From: Schizochytrium sp. TIO01 | Lineage: Eukaryota; Sar; Bigyra; Thraustochytrida; Thraustochytriidae | Reading direction: 5' to 3' | Length of the DNA stretch: 64,000 bases | Assembly (NCBI GenBank): GCA_004764695.1 | Contig: SMSO01000008.1 | Location: 471,001 to 535,000 of the forward strand | In this document: in pieces, positions 21,436 through 32,100 of the stretch | Position numbering within the stretch: position 1 is the stretch's first letter | How the letters are laid out: every line of letters begins with the position of its first letter | The notes under the pieces: model-generated | Databases searched by the model: none | The model's input: the letters and a program-made list of their open reading frames with translations, nothing else | What the model was told of the DNA's origin: nothing | Position numbers and translations under genes: made by a program

Positions 21436-24400
21436 TTACTTTAAGTTGAAGTCCCCTTTCCCCTTGTGCTTAGGTGATTTAATGAGTTCGGTATCAACCT
21501 TTTGACCTTCAGAGATACTTGACTTGGCTAACTTTTGCCCAAAGCACGACATCATAGGTACTCCACTCGACAGCCTTGCAACCCGCTTCTCTGCACCTGC
21601 TCTACTCGCCGTCAATTGAGAACTTTGTACCAGCGAATGCACTGGAATTCCTGCTTTGTGAACCTGAAGCCACATCTCACCTTGAAATGGGTTACCAGGG
21701 TACCGGGATCGTACCAGCATATCATCTTCACTCTGTGTTGGAGCTTGTCTTACCTGAGCCAAACTTCGGATATCAACATTAACTGCTTTTCGAATTTGAT
21801 GGAATGTTGACGAGCTTGGGTTTGGCAGCTCTACATCACGTGTGTCCAAAGCTACGTTGTCTTTAGCGTGGGTGCTGTTTTTACCGGTCGTAGTCTGGGT
21901 ATTGTTTGTAGGTTTGAGACCATGAGAGCGAATCTGATCTAAAATGGCAGCCCGGAGCTGAAGTTGAGCTTTGGCGTGACTGCTCTTTCTCGACACAGAT
22001 GCTTGCCGCGATAGATATGCTAGATGCCATGCATGCTTTACACATGCCATAGTCACCATTATATTTAAGGTAGTCTGTGTCAACACCGCTGCAAGCTGAT
22101 CTGCAGGAAACACATAAGCCTCTGATTGGCATTTCGTAATGAGTCTTTCTTGTGCGAGCTGACGAACGAACTTCTCGTGACCACAACTGTAACCTTCGCC
22201 GAACATCTCACCAACACCAAGTTCTGCAAGAACTACTTCAGAGTGCTCACGAGAGTGTACCTCACATGCACCTTCACGAATTAAAATTACACGACCTGTG
22301 CAATCAATTTCCACGTTCCGCTGAAACTTTTCGAGAGTCATGATATGTATCAAACTTGCTAACTCCCGGGGGTAAGCTTGTGCAAAAATGGCAGATTGCT
22401 GCAGTATACGGAGTTTACCCCGCAATCTCTGATCCTTGGGCCAAAGCTTCCGATACCAGTACCCTGAAAGAGATAAGACAACACTTCGGCCGACACTTTT
22501 TAATGTTGCATGTTGCGGAATTTTCAACGCGAGGGCTGATTCCAACGCAGTATCTCCTCCTTTGTAACGAATAACTTCTGCCTCTGCTTCCTCACCTCCA
22601 ATTGTCTCTTGTAAAACCCCCTTAACCACAATATACATTTTTGTAACTTTATCCCCCTTGTGTGCTAAAATCTGGCCTGGACTTAGCACCATATACTCGA
22701 GACGCTCGCAAACAGCGTTAATGCGATCGTCGCCACCGAAGGCTTGTAACTCTCGACAAATCTCCATACTTTCAAGCACTGACCGTATTCCACGAATATG
22801 ATCCCCCAAACTAAGTGTTGTATGATCCGCAAGCTTCTGTTTCGCTAACGTAGGCTGAAATACTAATGTCTTTAGGTGACGCCGGAGAGTATCTTCAAAG
22901 TCATTGCGATTGATTGTCAGCAATAAGCACGGCTCTACTGTTATTGCTGTACCGCTGCGCTGGTTATTATCAGGAAACAATGCCATTTCTCCAAAAGAGT
23001 CTCCAATATGAAGTTCCGCTTTGATCTCACCAAAATGGAAATTAAGAATTCGATTATAATCATCCCTGTCCGGGAAAATTTTGCCCGCTCGCAAATCAGC
23101 AACACACTGTGCTTTATTTAATCTACGCTTGGAGGCCATACGCGGTACCGATCGAAAGTCTACGACTCTCGGGATAGTAGTGTCGCCAAACTCTTTCTGT
23201 TGACGAATATGAATTGACCCGCGAAGAATAATATATAAAAAGTCACCGTCATCTCCCTGCTCAAATATTACTTCGGATGCCGGGACTCGTATACACTTCA
23301 GCGCTTGTGAAATCCGCTGCAGAATATTTGACTCGTACGCAAGCTGTTTCAAAAAGGAGACACGGACCAGTAAATTTTCCAAAAGTTGAGATTCCTGAAA
23401 ACTTCGTTGACTGGGAATCTTATGAACAACCTCCTTGATCAAATCGGGTAGTATAGTTGTTTGATTTTCACTTAGGAGTCGACGAATGACGCTTTCATCA
23501 ACTATGCATACCTCTGTTCGTCCTCTTGCTACACCGCTTGTGATATGAAACCACTCAGGTGTAGCTCCAGGTCGCGCGCGACCCATCTCACGAGGATTTG
23601 CCTCCCACACAAGCTCACCTGTAGCTGCAACATCAACACAAGCTCCAAGGACAGAAAAATCGGCAAACTCACCTTTGATTTTGCCCTTCATAGAGCCTGA
23701 AGCAGGTGGGAGGGGTCTCTCAGTCTTATGAATTGACACTCCACCTGATATGACTATATATGCAGTATTAGCGTCCGAACCCTGCGCAAAAATAAGTTCC
23801 GTAGCTTCGAAACAAGCATAGCGAAGTGTTGAACAAAGTAGTCGGCGCCCTCTCATGTTGATGCTTTGAAAGAACTCAAGCTTCGATGTCCACTCCACAA
23901 GCATGCCAATATCTTCTGAGGAACGAAGAGATGGATCACAGTTCAGGCATTCGATTATTTCATCGGAGATTTCAGCATGATTGCGTAGTTTACCTTCTTT
24001 TCCATCCAAATTAAGGCACAGCATCCTCGCATAGTCAGAATAACTAATCGATAATAAACAAGATGGCTCTCGGGCTATCACTGAAGCTGAGCGCCCTGCT
24101 TTTCTTAACATCGCAGCTTCGCCGAATGCATCTCCTGGTTTTAGCAGCATAAAACAAGACCCAAAAGACTCTCGAAAATTCCCAACTCGTTTGGGTACTC
24201 CTGCATTCGGATGTTTCAAGATAGACAACGATCCACAAAGCACGATATAGTATTTTTCTGCTCGAGTATCACCCTGAACTACTACAATTTCACCTGTTTT
24301 GAAAGTTTCAAGCTTTGCTCGTCGGCAGAGCTCTAAGCGTGAAGAAGGGGGAAGTTGTACTAAAGAAGCCAAGCTTCGCATACGATAGGCTATCTGCATG

Positions 24401-26520
24401 ATATCATCCTCCGTTCGGGCGTGTGGAGGTTGTGCAAAAAGATGGCCAATAGGGACAGCTTGTAAACGGCGTGAAGTAGCTTGTCTCTTCACCTTCTTTC
24501 TTCCAAAAGCTTGTCGAATAGCCTCTGGGGAGATACATAATAGCTGGCACCCAGAGAGTTTGTCAGCTTGGAAACGATAACCATTTAGTTCTGACTCATA
24601 CTCTTGCTCTACATCTCGTGTTCCGCAACAGTGATTGTCTTGTTGTACACTGTCTTCAGTTTCATCCTCTAAAACAGTGCCATACTCCAGCTCGCAAACA
24701 AATAGAATACCATTTGCATAGTCCTTCCACTTTTGTGATGCCCGACTCCCCAATGCTGCAATGGTTGATTTTCTGAACTTTTGCATAAAATTTTCTGCTC
24801 CCTCTTCGATTACTTGGGGATGAGTTGAACGTCTTCTGTGTTGTGCTTTAACATGCTTGATAAACCCTTCGCGTAAAGCTCCTGGTACATTTTGTGGCGG
24901 CTTCAGCATACTAGATGGCTGCAAATTCACTGCTTGAGGAACTCGCATACTTGCAAACTTCATTTGAGATCGTTGATGCTGGCCCAGCGCTACAGATGGG
25001 CCACGAAGTGATTCAGTTCGTTCAAGAAGATCATCCTCTTCATCAGAAATCTCATCATCGCTATATCCATGACTACTACGAGCTTGACAAACACTTTCCA
25101 GATCTTCTGAGCTTAACAATGCAGATACTGTACTGCTTCCAGAAGGGGCGGGTCTGTGTCGTGTGTTTTTTAGGACTTGACGCCACCAAAGGTCTTCTTC
25201 CACGAAATATTGTCGAATTCGATCCAATGAGGGCTTCTCTGTTGTATTATATCTCCACTCCTTAGGCATTTCTGTTGAAACCTGTATGGTGCCTTTAATT
25301 AAAAGCGTAATCCCACGAGCTTCAAAGCGTCCCCCGGGTGGTATCTCAAGTATGTCTGCCTCGGCACAGAGTTTCTCTACCTCAGCTGCAGGCAAGAGCT
25401 GGAGAAGACGTGACTGAGAAGCAAGCAAGCTGCAGTGAGCTCTTCGATATGTCTTAAGTGCATCATCATTTGTTGTGATACCACTATACACTTGGGCTGC
25501 CTCCAGAGCCTCTAAAAATACACGATGAACATGACTTTCTGTTGCCTTCAAGTGCTGGAATGCAGGAAGGCTTAGCTGGAGCACTATGGATGACGACTCC
25601 GCTCGAGCTGAGTGTTCACGAGTTTGGTCAGGTCGAAGCAAAGCTCGCTGCCCAACAGCATCTCCAGCATAAAGCGTTGTGAGTTTACACTCCTCTTTTA
25701 TTGATACAGAGCCTGCATCGGCAGAACTCTCAAAAAGGTCAATAGCACCCTGCAGTACAATATAAAGTCCTCCGACATTTGAGTCCCCAGATTGGTAGAG
25801 GTATTCCCCACGATTCAAAGCTAGGAGGTGACAAGCTCTAGCAACCCGTGTTCGTGAGGATTTTGCTAGGCCACTAAAAAGTGCAAAGGATGCTAGCCAA
25901 GTTTCTAAAATACCCACTTCAATCGAGGACCGCATCCAAACATGTTTGACAAAACTTTCTCTGAGCTTTCCTGCAATCACATGGAGTGCTTTACATTCTC
26001 TGCTTCTTTCTTCTGTCAAAAATAGTTCTTGTTCGCGGAGGGCATCCTGGTCGTTGACACCTGCTGACCCTCGATCGTTGATATCGGAGATGGCCCCTAG
26101 TCGCTCGATAATTTGCTTCGATCCAAAAGGCCGAAATTCCTTTTCTTTATTTGGGCTAATGTAATGGATCAGCTTGCTCTCAGCTTGTGTGCATTTTGTC
26201 TTGTACATTTGCTCGATATCAATTGAAGACCTCTTGGTGCCAAACACTGCTCGTTCTTCTCCGTCTTCAAAAATCAGCGCTGCTGGCCTAGCCTCTCCAA
26301 TTGTTTCTCTACGCCTCAAACGCGAAGCCGTGCAATGCTGCTCAGATTTAAGCTTCTCATGATGCTGTTGCTGTAGTGCTTCTGCAGATTCGCGCAACTG
26401 ACGGGCCTGCTTAGGAGACAGCGAGGATCGCCGTCCAGGTCTAGACTGAGAACCTCGTCTTGCAAAACGGTTCTGCTGCTTACGAGGCTCTCGAGGCACA
26501 TCTGACGGCGAGCCAAACAT
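21436..26520 (-). CDS. Large protein with about seven cyclic-nucleotide-binding-like modules
   Basis: 1694 aa from the first ATG (complement of 26518-26520); an upstream TTG was ignored. CNB-type beta-barrels recur at about residues 208-325, 365-415 (degenerate), 730-840, 880-1015, 1060-1210, 1255-1360 and 1370-1490. Typical strands are EYLYQSGD..GGLYIVLQG, EIVVVQGDTRAEKYYIVLCG, ELIFAQGSDANTAYIVISGG, EVIFEQGDDGDFLYIILRG and QILAHKGDKVTKMYIVVKG. Phosphate-binding-cassette-like motifs are good in the third (GDAFGEAAML..GRSAS) and fifth modules (GDSFGEMALF..RSGTA) and poor elsewhere, so probably only two bind ligand. There is no kinase, channel or GEF domain. Residues about 490-505 are acidic and both termini are basic and Ser/Gln-rich. 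Inferred role: cAMP/cGMP-sensing scaffold, possibly flagellar or signalling. Confidence 0.85.
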   Translation of the reverse strand: MFGSPSDVPREPRKQQNRFARRGSQSRPGRRSSLSPKQARQLRESAEALQQQHHEKLKSEQHCTASRLRRRETIGEARPAALIFEDGEERAVFGTKRSSIDIEQMYKTKCTQAESKLIHYISPNKEKEFRPFGSKQIIERLGAISDINDRGSAGVNDQDALREQELFLTEERSRECKALHVIAGKLRESFVKHVWMRSSIEVGILETWLASFALFSGLAKSSRTRVARACHLLALNRGEYLYQSGDSNVGGLYIVLQGAIDLFESSADAGSVSIKEECKLTTLYAGDAVGQRALLRPDQTREHSARAESSSIVLQLSLPAFQHLKATESHVHRVFLEALEAAQVYSGITTNDDALKTYRRAHCSLLASQSRLLQLLPAAEVEKLCAEADILEIPPGGRFEARGITLLIKGTIQVSTEMPKEWRYNTTEKPSLDRIRQYFVEEDLWWRQVLKNTRHRPAPSGSSTVSALLSSEDLESVCQARSSHGYSDDEISDEEDDLLERTESLRGPSVALGQHQRSQMKFASMRVPQAVNLQPSSMLKPPQNVPGALREGFIKHVKAQHRRRSTHPQVIEEGAENFMQKFRKSTIAALGSRASQKWKDYANGILFVCELEYGTVLEDETEDSVQQDNHCCGTRDVEQEYESELNGYRFQADKLSGCQLLCISPEAIRQAFGRKKVKRQATSRRLQAVPIGHLFAQPPHARTEDDIMQIAYRMRSLASLVQLPPSSRLELCRRAKLETFKTGEIVVVQGDTRAEKYYIVLCGSLSILKHPNAGVPKRVGNFRESFGSCFMLLKPGDAFGEAAMLRKAGRSASVIAREPSCLLSISYSDYARMLCLNLDGKEGKLRNHAEISDEIIECLNCDPSLRSSEDIGMLVEWTSKLEFFQSINMRGRRLLCSTLRYACFEATELIFAQGSDANTAYIVISGGVSIHKTERPLPPASGSMKGKIKGEFADFSVLGACVDVAATGELVWEANPREMGRARPGATPEWFHITSGVARGRTEVCIVDESVIRRLLSENQTTILPDLIKEVVHKIPSQRSFQESQLLENLLVRVSFLKQLAYESNILQRISQALKCIRVPASEVIFEQGDDGDFLYIILRGSIHIRQQKEFGDTTIPRVVDFRSVPRMASKRRLNKAQCVADLRAGKIFPDRDDYNRILNFHFGEIKAELHIGDSFGEMALFPDNNQRSGTAITVEPCLLLTINRNDFEDTLRRHLKTLVFQPTLAKQKLADHTTLSLGDHIRGIRSVLESMEICRELQAFGGDDRINAVCERLEYMVLSPGQILAHKGDKVTKMYIVVKGVLQETIGGEEAEAEVIRYKGGDTALESALALKIPQHATLKSVGRSVVLSLSGYWYRKLWPKDQRLRGKLRILQQSAIFAQAYPRELASLIHIMTLEKFQRNVEIDCTGRVILIREGACEVHSREHSEVVLAELGVGEMFGEGYSCGHEKFVRQLAQERLITKCQSEAYVFPADQLAAVLTQTTLNIMVTMACVKHAWHLAYLSRQASVSRKSSHAKAQLQLRAAILDQIRSHGLKPTNNTQTTTGKNSTHAKDNVALDTRDVELPNPSSSTFHQIRKAVNVDIRSLAQVRQAPTQSEDDMLVRSRYPGNPFQGEMWLQVHKAGIPVHSLVQSSQLTASRAGAEKRVARLSSGVPMMSCFGQKLAKSSISEGQKVDTELIKSPKHKGKGDFNLK

Positions 26521-27069
26521 TCCCTCGGGCGCGCGTACCAAAGAAAGTCGTCCAAATAAATTTGAGATCTCACGACCTCGAAAGAACCTTTCAAGAGGCT
26601 AAATCTCTTTGAAAATCAGTAAATGGCAATCCTTTTGATGTATGTTCTAACCTTCATCTCACAATGTTCTTTCAAGTACACACCTTATGATGGGGTCAAG
26701 AAAGACCTGATGTGAAGAGAAAAAGACTATCCTAGAAGCTTAACCAAATGATCGTTCCATGATCTTCCTTAAATTATAAAAAGAAGACTCGATCGGAAAT
26801 CAAAAAGAATAACTCCGTTTATGATGAGAGCTCCCACTCAGAAGGAGAAGTATGTGCTACCTAGCAAAAAAGGATGTATATTTTATAGATTCTATCTTAA
26901 TTTATTATAACATAACTCATACGTCATCCTATTCATCTTTCTCAAAGCATGTGAGAAACAACGTGTTATGTTGTTTTATATTTAAATCCTTTCGTTGAAT
27001 TGACTTTTGATTCATTTATTTTGATACTTGGCAACATCAAATATTACCAGCACATACATACACACAGAC
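26521..27069. other. Spacer between the CNB and HECT genes
   Basis: AT-rich. It holds the upstream region of the CNB gene and the 3' flank of the HECT gene, with no additional gene. Confidence 0.5.
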
Positions 27070-29161
27070 TTAGTCAAGCGCGAAGTGGCCCTGGCCATCT
27101 CGAATAGCCTGTAGCAGACGTTGCTTGAGGACAGATCGAGAGGAGTATGCAGGGAGTTTGAGATAGACTTGGCATGTGCTGCATGAAGGTAAACTCCCAT
27201 CTGCCTCGCCGGTAGTATTTTTTCGCACAACGGTTAGTCGAGGGCGGAGTTCTCCAAACCCCCCTACAGGAAGACGCGGAGAACCTGTTAAGAATTGCAT
27301 AAACAGTCGGCGGTCTTCAGCACCAAGTTCAGAAAGCACCTGGACAAGGTTTTGAATTTGCGGAGCCTTTGCATCGTAACCGTGTTTGCAGACAATATTT
27401 CTCATGATGACTTCAGCATCCCAATTAGAGGAATCTCCGCCATCAGACAATAGAGACTGCAGCTCGCTGGGTGTAAAAACTCGTAGTGCCTCCACTGGGA
27501 AAAAGGTGCTTATTCCATCTCTGATGCACCTCACTTGTTCTTCGACGTCCTCGTGAAGTAAACGCTTGCACACGAGATCCAGATACTCATGTAAAGTGGA
27601 AGCTGTAACAGAAATATCTACACCACCAGGTACAAGCTCCTCTTGTTCTCTGCCTGGTACAGTAAAATCAATTGCCATGTCGATGACTGAAGACTCGAGT
27701 TCACAGAGCTCTGCCTCAACATCCTCATCAGCACTGCGTGCAATAAGACGCGCATAAGCATCTGCCATGTCTTGAAGATACTTAAACGATCTTCCCAAAG
27801 CCTCGTCGAGGAGTCCAGCATCATTCAACTTCAAAGACTCGCCAATCAAGAGCTTACATAGTGGAATTGAAAGTGGCAAATCCAACAAACGTTTATCTTG
27901 AAGCGCCTTACCGATGAAGCGACCAACGAAGGTAAACAATGCCAACATTCGCTCACGAGAATGCTCGGATTCAAGAACACTAGGTTCTTCGAGACGAACC
28001 TCCGTAGGTAAAGGTGTATGCCTTCTAAGTGCCGCTATACGGAACTCGCCACGTCGCTGGAGGGCTTCAAATCGTGAGGGAATGGACGCCGATGATGCTT
28101 CATTCATGCCGGTAATGGCTGCCAAGGCAGAAGCTGCTGCACCCGAGTTGCCACTGATTCCAGCAATAACCTCAGACAGAGGTACACTTCGAGAACCTAG
28201 ACCTCGTGAAGTGGTGGTGGTAGCTGATGCTGAGCTCGATGAAGACGAAAGTAAGAAACGATGCGAAGACTCATTGGATGGGGTATGATTCGATCTGCTC
28301 GCTTGCTCTGAAAACTTGTGCGCAGATTCATTGTCATTCAAGTCAGCCTTGTGTTTGGCATCCAGCTTTTCGGATGCTGGGAGGCTCGCGGGCCAAAGTC
28401 CTTGAGGGCAAAACACTAGCTCGCTACTCTGAGTCACTTCTCCCTCAGTGCTTGACTTTGAGGAGGAGACCGTTTCAGAATCTCCATTCGATGTTACGCC
28501 GGAAGAGGGTGCACCTGCACGTTCTGGCTGGCGCCAAATATTGAGATCTCTTCGATGAAGTTCGCGGCAAACAAGAGAGTAGAACTCCAAGGTTGGGCCA
28601 AGACCGTGCCCAATCTCCCCGGTGAACTCCACACTAAGCAGATAAGTTGGAGCTGAAGCGTGCCCAATGAGGAACATTGCTGCTTCAAGAACACGGTCCC
28701 TAGGTACAACTGCTTTTTGTCTTTTCAGTACACCTAGCTGCCCATGGCTGCTTGGAATGTTCGGAATAATTCGCAAGCCGATGCGATATCTAACTTCATT
28801 GTGATGACGACGCCAAGAAGCGCGCAAAGACGCACTGACCTTTTCAACACGACGAATGATATTAGCAGCGCCCTCTGGCTGATTCAGAGCAAAATTGCTT
28901 GGTCTTTCGCGATTAGCATGAGAGCTTTGAGATGTGAGAGATTGGCGTGCGTTCTTGCCCCTGGTCCTGGCGCGATCATTGCGTGACGTAAGCCCGCCCA
29001 TATCTTCTCTGTTACCTTCCTTTGCGACTTTATCACCTCTCTTGCTATCCAACTCATCCTCACTCTCGTTGTCGTCATCGTCGCGGTTATTGTCGTTGCC
29101 ATCTTCATCTTCATCTTTATCCTCCTCCCCATCATCGCCATCATCATGATCGTCGTCGTTG

Positions 29162-29193
<32 letters not shown>

Positions 29194-32100
29194 ATCGTCG
29201 TCATCGTCGTCGTTATCGCCATCATCATCTTCACCATCACTGTTACCATCGCTATGACTATCATCGTCTTCCTCGTGGTCTTCGTCGTCTTCCACCACAT
29301 CATTATTCTTATATTCATCAATATGCTCACGGCCAGGAGTGCCATTCCTATGCGCACCTGTCTCGTCACCATTACCATCAAGATTGGGATCACCTCCTGC
29401 GCTGCTTGAAGTAGTCGATCTGCGTCGGGACTGTTCGCCTAGATTGATCGAAGGACGTCGATCACGAGCGTTCGAAAGACGCCTTGTGGGCATAGGGCGG
29501 CCAGCAGACGGCTGCTCGCGACGACCCTCTTGCAACCGCTCTACGGAGCGTGTCACGCCAAAAGACGCACTTTCAAACAACAGCATACGAGCTTCAAGCG
29601 GAACTAAGAACTTAAATTGGGTTGCCAATTCCCATACCCAATCTGGAAGAGAATTTGTACAGACTGATACCATATCTTGAATTTGCAGAACAAGTTTCTG
29701 GGTCAGTCGCTGACTCTGTAAAGCGTCTTCTCGCGCTTTGTTGAGTACGCTCATACTAGTCTTATTTTGTACACGAGAAAGTTCAGCTAATAGCTGCAGC
29801 ACGGCCTCCGCACCATCAATTTCATCACTTTCATCAAATGCATCTTGCATGCTTCTTGAGCTTGAAACACGACGGGGTCTCGTCAAGACAACAGGCGATT
29901 TGGCTTCACGACGGCCTTGCTGATCAGATTCTTCCTTCATTGTGGGATGAATAATAGCATCTTCTATTGAGGAAGCGCCTTCTGGAAGTGCAACAAGATC
30001 AGCACGTTTCCAATGAATACGGCATTGGAAAGACTTGTTAAAAGTAACAACTGGAAAGAGAGCAGGACCTGCAAATGGGATGCTATCAAATGCTGTCCCC
30101 ATAGGTGCATCAAAAGAGCCATTTTGAGAAAATCGCATAGTGGCAGTCCGTTGCACGGCATCAATCTCTATTTCACAGCCAATGACATCCCCATATTTCC
30201 AAGCAGTACCCCAGTCATGCGAGTCCATATTCCATCGCTTCAAGCGACTACCATCAAAGGCCCAGCTATACTGATCATCTCCACAGCCGACACCCTTGGA
30301 ATCATTAGGGCTGAAAAAAATTGAACCCCAACCAATCTGGGCAAGCCCACTATGTACAACCTCCACTTCATAGTACCATTTTCCACTCGTTAGCCATGCA
30401 CCTTGAATTGTTACAGATGGAAAATATGAATGAATCTTGACAATTCCATCTGCCTTTATACTTGTTTGACCACTAATAGGTATAATCTCACTTTGATGGA
30501 GAAGACCATCAAGAATTGCGATAGGATTTCTGCTTCCCGGCCGGCCAGTCCAGTCATACCGAATATCCTCATCAGCACCCCAAGGCTTCGTGAGTCCCAC
30601 ATCACGTGTAAGGACTATCCTTCTGCGAGTTCCATTCTCCAAGGCTTCATCTTGCTCTCGCTTCTTGCGACGGCGCCTGAGTGCTTCAAGCGCCTCCAGA
30701 AGCATATGGTTCTCATTGAGAGCCCAATCCGGATCGCGAGCGCTCATAAGCTCGATTGGGGCCATGCTGCAACCAGGAATTGTGTGCGCAGAAGCATTAT
30801 TTGAGCTTTGCCTATCAGGTGCCCGTTGCGGAACCATATCACCTAGAAGAACTGGTTCATGCGGGCTTCCCTCAACCCGAGATGCTTGCAAACGAGTAAA
30901 ATGTCGGCTTAAATACCTATGGTGGCCTGCATTGTGGGTGCCGTGTCGACGAGCGCCACTAATTTGTGATGGTGATGGTGATGACAAATTCTGTACCGCT
31001 CTGTCTCCAAAGCCAGATGAAGAGGAGTATGCAGTTGAAGCGCGTGACGCTGCTCCATAGTTTCCCATACGACCAACTTGACCCCGAAGGCCGAATACTG
31101 AGGATCTAGGTGTGGGTAAACTCGCTTCTTCCCTGGGCCCTTCACTACGAACGCTGTTGGTAGCAAGACTTCGTTGCGTGGGGAGCTGACTTTGATTAAT
31201 AATTCCCGCATTTACGAGATTATGCTGCACAGCCATAGGAATAGGTCCTCGCAATAAATTTTCAATTGCAGTTGACGGCTGACCTTGCGTAGCTGGTCGA
31301 CGTCGAGATGGGGAGTTGAGGGGCACCAGGGAATTTACAATTGCCATAATATCGCTGGCTGTTTCAGGGGCAGATGCTGTTTGAAATGGTGCAGCAAATC
31401 CTGATACATCAACCCGCGTAGTATCTGAAGTAAACTTTGCCTTTTTGGCGCCTTTGCCATGCGACTTCCACAAATCCTTTAATGCTCGCACTCGCTCCAC
31501 CGCAGTATTACTTTTCAAAGCTGAAAGCGTCTCCATCTCAAGCCGTGACCAAAAAGTTTTATCTCTCCCAATTAAACGTCGCAGGAGATCTGCTGTTGTC
31601 ACTTTGTCGTTTGCAGCAATCTCTGCAGAGTATAGCATGTTTATGGGTACACAACGTACCGCACAGGACTGATCACAAAGCACAACAATGATTTCATCTG
31701 ATTCTTTGGCGAGTGGGCACAAAATAGTTCCTTTCACAAACAAATCCGAGCGTTTACCGACGTGAACACCAAACGACACCTTTGTACCGATAACACATTG
31801 TTCCTCAGTGAGAGGGTCTGCAGAGCGAACTGCGCGCATTGGAGTCGCAGCATGTACATATCCAAGGACTCCTCCCATCAGAGCATCCTTCACAGCCGCT
31901 GTCTTTGCGGATGCAGTAACTTTAGAACTTCTGGAGGATTGAGATTTGGACATAGTAGCTTGTGATGATGATGGTGATGTAGATGGTCTACGCCTGTTCC
32001 CCCTCAAAGACACCATCCGGGTGTCTGATATTTCTTCGCTAGAATCATCTTCATCTTGAGACTCGGTAGGTGCTTCTCGTGTCATCTCGCTTGCTGATCG

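Noticed and set aside
29022-29414. His/Arg-rich, Val/Ile-rich and Met/Thr-rich frames opposite or within the HECT gene
   Set aside because: Shadows of the GAT/GAC triplet tract coding for poly-Asp in the real gene.
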